The translations under genes and the position numbers were made by a program. Under the pieces are notes generated by a model. That model was not told where the DNA came from, made no database searches, and was given only the letters and a program-made list of their open reading frames with translations. A stretch of 40,110 nucleotides of DNA, taken from assembly GCA_017882705.1 (NCBI GenBank), contig JADGOZ010000081.1, positions 1-40,110 on the forward strand. Reading direction: 5' to 3'. This stretch comes from Candidatus Nanopelagicales bacterium. GTDB taxonomy: Bacteria; Actinomycetota; Actinomycetes; S36-B12; CAIYMF01. Below are positions 14,323 through 20,896 of this stretch, one piece after another (positions within the stretch are counted from its first letter, which is position 1; the number at the start of each line of letters is the position of its first letter).

Positions 14323-15587
14323 GACACGGCTCCGGCGGGCAGCGTGGCGACCGCCCGGTCGAGCCGGGCCAGGACGTCGTCCGCCATCTCGTCGTCCATG
14401 AGCAGCCCCGGCTTGACCTGCAGGGCCGAGGGGTCGAACCCGGCGAACATCGCCCACAGGCCGAGGCCGTGCAGCGCCTTCGTCATGAGCATTCCGCCCT
14501 GCGGGTGGTCGAAGCGGAGGCCGATCACAAGACCTGTCTGGCGGACCTCGAGCAGCCGGTCGGGGTGCTTGCGCTGCAGCTCGTCGAGCCCGGTCGTGAA
14601 GCGGGCGACCAGTGCCGAGATCCGGTCCTGCGTGCTGGTGCGCGTCGTGATGTCGAGCACCGCGCGTCCTACGCGGCACCCGACCTCGGCGCCGCCGAAG
14701 GTGGACACGTGCCCCCAGCCGTCCTCCTCGAGCCAACGACCGGCCCGCTCGGAGAGCAGCGTGGCAGCGAGCGGGTAGAGCCCGCCCGAGAGCCCTTTCC
14801 CGCAGACGAGCACGTCGGGCACGACCCCGGCCCGCTGGACGCCCCACAGCGAGCCGGTGCGTCCGAGCCCGGTCTGCACCTCGTCGGCGACGTACAGGGC
14901 GCCAGCCTCGTCGCACAGCCGGCGCACCCCGTGCAGGTAGTCGGGCGAGACGAGCGGGAACCCCACCGTCGCGGGCACAGTCTCGAGGATGACAGCGGCG
15001 ACATCGCCCGCGCCCAGTGCACGCTCGACCGCCTCGAGGTCGTCGAAGGGCACGCGCGTGAAGTCGCGGGGGGCGCCGTCGGAGAGGAAGGACTCCGCGG
15101 CTCGTTCGTCGCCCGCAGCGAGCGCGAGCCCCGTGTGGCCGTGGTACGCGCCGGTCACCGAGACGATCTTGCGGCGGCCGGTCGCGCGCCGGGCGCTCTT
15201 GAGCGCCAGGTCGACCGCCTCGCCGCCGCCGCTGGCGAAGACGGCGTAGCGCGAGCCGGGAGTGAGCCCGACGAGCTGCTCGGCGAGCAGGGACCGCTCG
15301 ACGCTGGGGAAGTGGTGGTTACCGATGTCGAGGGTCTGCAGCGCGTCGACGAGGACGTCGACCAGCTCGGGGTTGCGGTGGCCGAGGTTGAACACGCCGC
15401 CGTTGAGGTGCAGGTCGAGGTAGTCGCGGCCGTCGACGTCCCACAGCCGGTAGCCCTCGCGGCGTCCTACGACCAGGTCGACAGCCAGGGCGCGCAGGGT
15501 CCGTACGCGGTCCGGGCAGACGTAGCGCTCGGCGAGCTCGAGCGCGCCCTCGCGTGACACTGTCGCTCGCCCTTGGGGACCGGTCAT
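14319..15587 (-). CDS. Class III PLP-dependent aminotransferase
   Basis: The 422-residue protein belongs to the ornithine/GABA/acetylornithine aminotransferase superfamily (fold type I). Visible landmarks are LWDVDGRDYLDL (start of the large domain), GGVFNLGHRNP, ASGGGEAVDLALK, GAYHGHTG (PLP ring stacking), VADEVQTGLGRTG (Asp to the pyridine nitrogen) and LVCGKGLSGGLYP with the Schiff-base Lys. The C-terminal small domain is complete. ATG 15587 has GAGGTGG at good spacing. It starts 56 bp after the C69 hydrolase gene and overlaps the kinase-fold gene. The substrate is not deducible; the amino donor and acceptor could be a product of the upstream hydrolase. Confidence 0.88.
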   Translation of the reverse strand: MTGPQGRATVSREGALELAERYVCPDRVRTLRALAVDLVVGRREGYRLWDVDGRDYLDLHLNGGVFNLGHRNPELVDVLVDALQTLDIGNHHFPSVERSLLAEQLVGLTPGSRYAVFASGGGEAVDLALKSARRATGRRKIVSVTGAYHGHTGLALAAGDERAAESFLSDGAPRDFTRVPFDDLEAVERALGAGDVAAVILETVPATVGFPLVSPDYLHGVRRLCDEAGALYVADEVQTGLGRTGSLWGVQRAGVVPDVLVCGKGLSGGLYPLAATLLSERAGRWLEEDGWGHVSTFGGAEVGCRVGRAVLDITTRTSTQDRISALVARFTTGLDELQRKHPDRLLEVRQTGLVIGLRFDHPQGGMLMTKALHGLGLWAMFAGFDPSALQVKPGLLMDDEMADDVLARLDRAVATLPAGAVS

Positions 15588-15642
15588 CGGTTCCACCTCT
15601 CCCTGCTCGGCGCACTGCGTGCTGCGCCGCGCGACGCGGGTC

Positions 15643-16989
15643 TCACGGACGTGCGGCTGCACGGTCGAACGAGCGCCAGGCCCGCGCGAACAGGCCCGAG
15701 CCGGCGGAGGCAGGTCGCGCCGCGCGCACGGCGTCGGACCAGCGCCGCTCGGCGGCGGCGGCGGCCTCGAACGCGCCGGCCGTGCAGAGGCGGCGCGCCT
15801 CCGGCGTATCCGCAGCGGCGGCAGCAGCCCGGAACCGGGCCTCGAGATCCTGCAGCTCGTCGCGATAGAGGGGCAGCAGCCGGGCGTAGTCGCGCAGGGT
15901 GGAGCGGTGCAGGTCCTCGTGCCTCCACCACAGCGAGGCGGCGTCGTACTCCCGTCCGGGCCGCGGGCCGGTGTCGGGGACCCCCGCGTCGAACCACAGC
16001 GGCTTGAACACCGACGTGCACGGCGCGGACGTGGCCGTGACCCAGTGCGTGAACGTGCCGTCGGCGCCGAGGTGCGAGACCCAGGAGCCGGTGGACTGAC
16101 TGATCCGCACGGGGCCGTATCCGGCGTGGGCGCAGACGGTCTGGCCCAGCAGGCCGGCCACCGGTCCACGCGCCGGGGTCCAGCCATGTGCCGCGTCCGC
16201 GTCGTCGGCTCCGTGGTCGCGGAGCATCGCGAGCGCCTCCGCGACGTCGACCGCCCCGCGGCGGGCAGTGAGCCGGTCCGTGGTCCGGCACTGGCGGGTG
16301 CGGGCGTCGCTGAAGCGGGTGTACAGGAAGTCGGAGTAGCACCGCCCGAAGTCGAAGTCGTCGCGCCCCTTGGCCCAGCCCTTCTCGACGGCGTGGCTCA
16401 CCAGCCCGTCCGAGGCGCCGTCGAACGTCGCGCCGATCGTGATCGCGTTCGAGATCGACCGCGTGGTCCGCACCTGCTGCACGGCCCACTCGCGACCCGC
16501 CGTCTCGAGCACCCAGGCGCCGGTCGGGTCGGCGACGATGAAGCTGTTGTCGTAGCGCAGGTCGCTCGTGTGCCCGCAGCTGCCGCCCTGGCCGTGCTCG
16601 GCGAGCAGCGACGTGATCACCTCGACCGCCTCGGCAGCGGTCGCGCCGCGCTCGAGCGCGAGGCGCAGGAGGTCCATCCCGATGAGGCCGGGCTCCGACT
16701 CGTGCGGCACCTTGGTGAACACGGCCTCGTTGCCGATGACCACGCCATGCTCGTTCGCGCCCATCTCGGCGCCCCAGAGCCAATAGGGCTTGGAGAGAAG
16801 GACGGCGCTGGTCCGTGGGGCCTGGGGGACATCGATGTAGGTGCACCGCAGGCTCGAGCCCGTGGGGTGAAAGGCCGCCGCGACCAGCACCACCTCGTGG
16901 GCCTCGTTCGGCTCGCGGTCGCTGTTCTTGGCGAGGATCACCGAGCCGTCGACCGTCGCGTCGCTCAGCGCGACGAAGGTGTCACACAT
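15643..16989 (-). CDS. C69-family Ntn-hydrolase (dipeptidase/acylase-like)
   Basis: The 448-residue protein is of the peptidase C69 / dipeptidase A family of N-terminal-nucleophile hydrolases, which cleave peptide or amide bonds after self-exposure of an N-terminal Cys. ATG 16989 is followed directly by Cys2 (MCDTFVAL), then DGSVILAKNSDREPNE, the family's signature. Further blocks are GANEHGVVIGNEAVFTK, GGSCGHTSDLRYDNSF, DPTGAWVLETAG and ISNAITIG. The frame is open upstream, but an earlier start would bury the nucleophile unless processed. It is the first gene of the operon with the aminotransferase and the kinase-fold protein. No signal peptide is seen from this start, so it is probably cytosolic. 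Confidence 0.85.
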   Translation of the reverse strand: MCDTFVALSDATVDGSVILAKNSDREPNEAHEVVLVAAAFHPTGSSLRCTYIDVPQAPRTSAVLLSKPYWLWGAEMGANEHGVVIGNEAVFTKVPHESEPGLIGMDLLRLALERGATAAEAVEVITSLLAEHGQGGSCGHTSDLRYDNSFIVADPTGAWVLETAGREWAVQQVRTTRSISNAITIGATFDGASDGLVSHAVEKGWAKGRDDFDFGRCYSDFLYTRFSDARTRQCRTTDRLTARRGAVDVAEALAMLRDHGADDADAAHGWTPARGPVAGLLGQTVCAHAGYGPVRISQSTGSWVSHLGADGTFTHWVTATSAPCTSVFKPLWFDAGVPDTGPRPGREYDAASLWWRHEDLHRSTLRDYARLLPLYRDELQDLEARFRAAAAAADTPEARRLCTAGAFEAAAAAERRWSDAVRAARPASAGSGLFARAWRSFDRAAARP

Positions 16990-17222
16990 GCCCTGCCACG
17001 GCTCCCGTCGAGACGGTTCGTCCGTCCGGTCCACGGTGGGGACCGGCTGCACCCTCTCGAGCGTAGCGATGCGCACGCCCTCAGTCCTGACTGTCGGTGG
17101 GGGCGCACGCAAGCACGACCTCGGGAGGCCGGGAGGGGGACGCCCACGGCGGCGACCACGACCGTCGCGATCGCGGCGCAGAGCCGGCCGGCGGTGGCAG
17201 AGGTCGTCCTCGACGTGCTCAT
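16965..17222 (-). CDS. Orphan signal-peptide ORF, possibly truncated gene
   Basis: ATG 17222 has an excellent GAAGGGGA site seven to eight bases before it. The first 32 residues are a textbook signal sequence: MSTSRTTSATAGRLCAAIA followed by TVVVAAVGVPLPAS. After about residue 35 the frame becomes Arg/Ser-rich and overlaps the C69 gene start in another frame. It looks like the remaining 5' end of a gene for an exported protein. Alternatively the leader was once joined to the C69 gene and is now out of frame. Confidence 0.35.
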   Translation of the reverse strand: MSTSRTTSATAGRLCAAIATVVVAAVGVPLPASRGRACVRPHRQSGLRACASLRSRGCSRSPPWTGRTNRLDGSRGRACVTPSSR

Positions 17223-17352
17223 GGTGTCCCCTTCTCGCGCACGGCTGGTGCCGAGGGATCCAGGCGGCCTGGGTCACCAGGGGGTTCCGTTCCTCCAGTG
17301 AAGCGTCGGCGAGAGCACGTCGCCGACCGGGTGCGCGAGCCTTGAGGGTTCG
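17223..17352. other. Gap between the orphan leader and the next gene
   Basis: This 130-bp stretch has no supported gene. With the doubtful ORF at 16965-17222, the whole interval 16990-17352 lacks a confident gene. Confidence 0.4.
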
Positions 17353-17664
17353 CTACTGCGCTGCCGGAGAGTAGGAGCCCACGACCTCCGCGGCGTTCGG
17401 GGTGGGCGGTGACGCCACCCGCGACCCGAGGTCGTCGCCGAAGGCACGGAACGCCTCGAGCTGCGGCAACGGGTTCGACCCGTCGGCGGTGTCCGACGTC
17501 GACACGTGCACGAACGAGACCCCGTCGGCGAGGCGCAGCACCTGGTAGGACAGGTCGCTCGGTCGCTCTGCGCGCAGCTGCGCGAAGACCCCCTCGATCA
17601 GTCGCAGGTGCTCGTCCATCGCGTCCGGCCTCAGCGTGTAGGTGACGACCACCCCGCGGATCAT
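17353..17664 (-). CDS. Small ABM-like (dimeric alpha/beta barrel) protein
   Basis: The 103-residue protein has the strand-helix pattern of the antibiotic-biosynthesis-monooxygenase (dimeric ferredoxin-like) fold: a first strand VVVTYTLRP, a helix MDEHLRLIEGVFAQLRA, strands LSYQVLRL and VSFVHVST, and a helix with LEAFRAFGDDL. Such proteins are small monooxygenases, dismutases or merely ligand-binding. No catalytic residues can be assigned. Its ATG overlaps the stop of the SRPBCC gene (ATGA), so it is co-translated and is probably controlled by the divergent ArsR gene. Confidence 0.7.
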   Translation of the reverse strand: MIRGVVVTYTLRPDAMDEHLRLIEGVFAQLRAERPSDLSYQVLRLADGVSFVHVSTSDTADGSNPLPQLEAFRAFGDDLGSRVASPPTPNAAEVVGSYSPAAQ

Positions 17665-18092
17665 GAGGTGCTCCGAGCGGTGGCCTCGGCGTGGGCCGTC
17701 AGACAGGCGGCGAACTCCACGAAGCTCGGCTGCAGATCCGGGATCGACCGGGTGATCATCGAGGCGAGCGGACCGGCGTAGACCTCGTCCATCGCGAACT
17801 GCGTGCTCCCGTCGACGTGGGCGAGGGAGTAGGTGCGGGTGCCGGTGAACAGCCCGAAGGGCATGCCGCCGATCCAGACCATCCGCGTCGGGGCGTCGAG
17901 CCCGGTGACCTTCACCGGGAAGGAGCGCCTGGGGTTGGCCGTGACGGAGACGGTGACCTTCTGCCCGAGCGCGACCGTGCCCTCGGTGGCGGTCACGGTC
18001 GTGTTCCACGACGGCCAGGCGGGGAGGTCGGTCAGGATGGCCCAGACCGTCTCGGCCGGCGCGGCGATGGTGGTGCGGGTCGAGAACTGCAT
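17661..18092 (-). CDS. SRPBCC protein (polyketide-cyclase/CoxG-like)
   Basis: The 143-residue protein opens with the SRPBCC pattern MQFSTRTTIAAPAETVWAIL and PAWPSWNTTV, followed by successive strands (VALGQKVTVSV, FPVKVTGLDAP, RMVWIGG, TRTYSLAHVDG) and the C-terminal helix region. It lacks an obvious catalytic set; a ligand-binding role is usual. The gene is divergent from the ArsR regulator with a 61-bp shared control region that carries a palindrome, and is translationally coupled to the ABM-like gene downstream. Confidence 0.8.
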   Translation of the reverse strand: MQFSTRTTIAAPAETVWAILTDLPAWPSWNTTVTATEGTVALGQKVTVSVTANPRRSFPVKVTGLDAPTRMVWIGGMPFGLFTGTRTYSLAHVDGSTQFAMDEVYAGPLASMITRSIPDLQPSFVEFAACLTAHAEATARSTS

Positions 18093-18107
18093 GACGACCT
18101 CCGTATT

Positions 18108-18125
18108 GGTAACGTGAGCGTTACC
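18108..18125. promoter_or_regulatory. Operator-like palindrome between divergent ArsR and SRPBCC genes
   Basis: GGTAACG-TGAG-CGTTACC is a perfect 7-bp inverted repeat with a four-base spacer; part of it recurs at once (GTAACC, 18126-18131). It sits 16 bp before the SRPBCC start and 29 bp before the ArsR start. It is the most likely binding site of the ArsR-type protein encoded at 18154, giving autoregulation and control of both sides. Confidence 0.65.
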
Positions 18126-18153
18126 GTAACCGGAAGTTGACGGAGGAGCCAGA

Positions 18154-18459
18154 GTGGACGCGCTGCAGGTGCTGGCCGACCCGGTGCGCCTCGGGATCGT
18201 GGAGGCACTCGCCCGGGAGCCCTCGTCCGTCGGCGTCCTGGCCGAACGGTTCCCGATCAGCAGGCCCGCGGTGTCGCGGCACCTGCGGCTGCTCAAGGAC
18301 GCCGGGCTGGTCGACTCGGTCGCCGACGGCACGCGGCACGTCTACCGGGTGCGCCCCGAGGGCGTCGCGTCGCTGCGCGAGTACATGGACCGCCTCTGGA
18401 AGGAGGCCTCGGCGCGCTACACGCTCGTGGCCGAGAACCTCGACGGGGAGCAGACGTGA
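18154..18459 (+). CDS. ArsR-family winged-helix repressor
   Basis: The 101-residue protein is a typical ArsR/SmtB winged helix: LADPVRLGIVEALARE (helices 1-2), VLAERFPISRPAVSRHLRLL (helix-turn-helix, about 32-51), and the wing VADGTRHVYRV. It contains no cysteine, so classical thiolate metal sensing is unlikely. It belongs with the ArsR proteins paired with AHSA1/SRPBCC genes. The start is a GTG with GGAGG upstream (cggaggagccagag). The stop overlaps the start of the AHSA1-like gene. It probably represses both itself and the divergent SRPBCC/ABM pair through 18108-18125. Confidence 0.9.
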   Translation: MDALQVLADPVRLGIVEALAREPSSVGVLAERFPISRPAVSRHLRLLKDAGLVDSVADGTRHVYRVRPEGVASLREYMDRLWKEASARYTLVAENLDGEQT

Positions 18460-18899
18460 GGGGGTCGGACACGCTGGTCGTCGAGTTCGAGGTGCGGGCG
18501 CCGGCGTCGCAGGCGTTCCGCGTCTGGACCGAGCGGGCCGGGCTGTGGTGGCCGAAGGGCCACACGGTGAGCGGCGACCCCGACTCCATCGTCTTCGAGC
18601 CGGGCGTGGGCGGCCGCATCGTCGAGCGGGGACGCGACGGCAGCGAGCACGAGTGGGGCGAGATCACGGCGTGGGACGAGCCGCGCGAGATCGGCTTCCT
18701 GTGGGTGCACGTCTTCGACCGCTCGCAGGCGACGCGCGTCGTGCTCACGTTCGCCGAGGTCGGGTCCACGACCCAGGTGCGCCTCGAGCAGACGGGGTTC
18801 GCAGCGCTGGGCGAGGCGGGCGACGTACGCCGCGAGCGCACGTGGAACGCCTGGGGCGTCGTGACCTCGGCGTTCGTGGCCGCGGCGGCGGCAGGCTGA
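18456..18899 (+). CDS. AHSA1-like SRPBCC protein
   Basis: The 147-residue protein is of the AHSA1/YndB type: VVEFEVRAPASQAFRVWTE at the start, WWPKGHTVSG, FEPGVGGRIVERGRDG, WGEITAWDEPREIGFLW, TTQVRLEQTGF and a C-terminal W-x-x-V helix. These are the standard landmarks of the COG3832 family, almost always encoded just after an ArsR gene, as here (GTGA overlap). The biochemical role is unknown; ligand binding is assumed. Together with the gene on the other side, the locus encodes two different SRPBCC proteins under one regulator. Confidence 0.88.
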   Translation: MRGSDTLVVEFEVRAPASQAFRVWTERAGLWWPKGHTVSGDPDSIVFEPGVGGRIVERGRDGSEHEWGEITAWDEPREIGFLWVHVFDRSQATRVVLTFAEVGSTTQVRLEQTGFAALGEAGDVRRERTWNAWGVVTSAFVAAAAAG

Positions 18900-18918
18900 G
18901 CGCTCGCGGGCGATCGCG

Positions 18919-19815
18919 TCAGACAGCGTCGAGGCTGACCAGCGCGTCGAGCACGGCACGGACCTGCGGGACCTCGTGCGTGCGGAAGACCCCCGTGCCG
19001 CCCAGGCGCGCGAGCAGCGTGAACATCGGCTCGGCCTGGCGGAACTGGTCCTGGAACAGGTCGAAGGCGTGCGGAAGCGCCTGGCACACGGGCAGCCCGA
19101 GCGACCGGAGCCGGAAGGTCTGGAGCAGCACCTGCGTCTGGTGCGCGATGCGCATCGACGGGTCGGTGAGGTTGCCGTAGTAGAAGCCGAGCCCCGGGTC
19201 GATGACGAGCCGTTCGACCCCGTGCTCGCGGGCACGTGCGACCCGCTCCTCGAAGTGGGCGACCAGTCCCGGCACGGGGTCGCCCGCACGATCGACGTCG
19301 GTGATCTCGCGGACGTCGCTCCCGGTGATGCTGCAGAGGATCAGCGTGGCGCGGTGCTTCGCGACGAGGTCGAACACGTCGTCCTGCGTGCTCGCCCCGG
19401 TGAAGTTGACGACCGCCGCCCCGGCCTCGAGGCACGCCGCCACGACCTCGGGCTCATAGGTCTCGGCGGACACGCAGACACCGTCCGCGGCGAGGGTGGC
19501 GACGACGGGGACGAGCTTGTCGATCTGGCCGGCCACGTCGACGCGGCCGGAGGTCGCGTTGGTCGACTCCGCGCCGATGTCGACGATGTCGGCGCCCTGG
19601 GCGGCCATGGTGCGACCGCGCCGCACGGCGGAGGCGGTCGAGGTCGCCACGCTGTCGCGGTAGGTCGAGTCGCGCGACAGGTTGAGACACCCCATGACGA
19701 CCGGCTCGAGGTCGGTGTCGATCGTCCGGGCGCCGAGCAGCAACGGCTCGACCGGCAGGTCGAGCTCGGAGCGGTGGCACTCGGCGAGCGCGGCGAGTGC
19801 GGACAGCGTGATCAT
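18919..19815 (-). CDS. Divergent dihydropteroate-synthase-like protein
   Basis: The 298-residue protein has a pterin-binding TIM-barrel pattern: MGCLNLSRDS (residues 41-50) in place of the 'GILN-TPDSF' loop, GADIVDIGAESTNATSG (74-90), VSAETYEPEV (115-124), VVNFTG (135-140), VIDPGLGF, and a C-terminal FRTHEV with the R-x-H pair. Several residues usual in true DHPS differ: the Asp of 'SVDTY' is Glu, the Asn-Asp pair is Asn-Phe, and I find no 'SRK' lysine segment. It may therefore bind a pterin-like ligand without folate synthesis. Its ATG overlaps the reductase stop (ATGA). No other folate gene is nearby. Confidence 0.75.
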   Translation of the reverse strand: MITLSALAALAECHRSELDLPVEPLLLGARTIDTDLEPVVMGCLNLSRDSTYRDSVATSTASAVRRGRTMAAQGADIVDIGAESTNATSGRVDVAGQIDKLVPVVATLAADGVCVSAETYEPEVVAACLEAGAAVVNFTGASTQDDVFDLVAKHRATLILCSITGSDVREITDVDRAGDPVPGLVAHFEERVARAREHGVERLVIDPGLGFYYGNLTDPSMRIAHQTQVLLQTFRLRSLGLPVCQALPHAFDLFQDQFRQAEPMFTLLARLGGTGVFRTHEVPQVRAVLDALVSLDAV

Positions 19816-20570
19816 GCCGAGTCCTCGGGGTTCGGGGGCGTCAGGCGCAGGTAGCGGGCGAACAGGAACGACTCGTGCTCGAGCAGCCCCACGAGTCGGA
19901 AACCGCTCGGGGACAGCGGCGCATTCCCGCGGGCGGGTACGCCGTGCGACGTGGGCATCACGGGCGCGATCGTCAGGTCGAGCTCGTCGACGGCGTCGTC
20001 CGAGGTGAAGGAGTGCAGCAGGCCGGGTCCTCCTTCGCACAGGAGGCGGCGCAGGCCGCGGTCGTGCAGCGCCGCCGTGATGACCCGCCCCCCGAGGCCG
20101 GTCCGGGGGAGGGCGACGACGTCGGCCACCTCACGGGCTCGATCCACGGCCCCGGCCGGCGCGTCGTCCGCGGTGACGACGACGGGGCGTACGCCGGACC
20201 CAGTGAACATCGGTGCGTCGTACGGCAGGTCGAGGTTCGCGCTCACGACGACGAACGCCGGTGCCGCCGCCAGCCCGAGCCGGGCGCGTTCCGCCACGGT
20301 CTCGGCGTCGGGCCGCATCGGGCCGTACGGCTCCTCGCGGACCGTGCCGGCACCCACGACGATCGCGTCGGCCAGTCGACGGATCTCGTGCAGCACGACG
20401 CGGTCGGTGTCGGACGAGATCGAGCGGCTGCGACCGTCTGCCCCGGCCACGCCACCGTCGAGCGAGCGGAGCATCGCCACCCTGGTCCATGCCCGGTCGA
20501 CCGGCCACGGGTAGGCCGCCGACAGGTCCACCGCGGTGACGGCGGCAGAGTCGAGCGGCAGCGTGCGCAT
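19812..20570 (-). CDS. RibD C-terminal / dihydrofolate-reductase-like reductase
   Basis: The 252-residue protein is of the RibD_C family (NADPH-dependent pyrimidine/pterin reductases). Visible landmarks are AMLRSLDGGVAG near the start, then RLADAIVVGAGTVREEPYGP (NADPH loop), PAFVVVSANLDLP, PVVVTADDAP, LLCEGGPGLLHSF (cofactor-binding Gly pair and substrate contact) and a final strand pair. ATG 20570 gives the usual N-terminus; an in-frame start further upstream is possible. It lacks a deaminase domain, so it is not a full RibD. Coupling to a DHPS-like gene suggests a joint pterin or deazaflavin-type reaction, which is inference. Confidence 0.82.
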   Translation of the reverse strand: MRTLPLDSAAVTAVDLSAAYPWPVDRAWTRVAMLRSLDGGVAGADGRSRSISSDTDRVVLHEIRRLADAIVVGAGTVREEPYGPMRPDAETVAERARLGLAAAPAFVVVSANLDLPYDAPMFTGSGVRPVVVTADDAPAGAVDRAREVADVVALPRTGLGGRVITAALHDRGLRRLLCEGGPGLLHSFTSDDAVDELDLTIAPVMPTSHGVPARGNAPLSPSGFRLVGLLEHESFLFARYLRLTPPNPEDSA

Positions 20571-20661
20571 CTCTCGACCGTATCCGTCGAGGGCGTGATC
20601 CGCCCCTCGTCGCGTGTCGGGCATCCCCTGCTGCGCGGCGCAGGGCGGTAGCGTCGCCGTC

Positions 20662-20862
20662 ATGGCGAAGACGAAGAACGAGGCGCGGACGGCGTGGGCC
20701 GAGGCCGAGGCCGACTACCAGAAGACGGTCGACTCCTACCTGCGCGCGAAGGACACCGAGCCCCTCGACAAGGCGGCGATCCTCGCCATCTCGAAGGCAC
20801 GTGGTCGAGCCGAGCGCTGCCTCGACGCCTACATCCGCCGCATCGACGGCACCTCGGGCTGA
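20662..20862 (+). CDS. Small helical hypothetical protein
   Basis: The 66-residue protein is highly charged and predicted to be all helix (AWAEAEADYQKTVDSYLRAKD, DKAAILAISKARGRAERCLDAYIRR). It is divergent from the RibD-like reductase (91 bp between starts) and converges on the radical SAM gene. I have the impression that similar short proteins occur widely in Nocardioides-like genomes, but the function is unknown. The ATG follows a moderately purine-rich stretch. Confidence 0.65.
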   Translation: MAKTKNEARTAWAEAEADYQKTVDSYLRAKDTEPLDKAAILAISKARGRAERCLDAYIRRIDGTSG

Positions 20863-20896
20863 GTCCGCCTGTGGTGCCGTCGCAGCGATGCGGACG

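Noticed and set aside
11191..14778. Very long plus-strand open frame of 1195 codons
   Set aside because: It runs across the DUF2142 gene in another frame and antisense to the DUF6206 and aminotransferase genes. The translation is Arg/Gly-rich and has no domains; only the short WS/DGAT piece inside it is meaningful.
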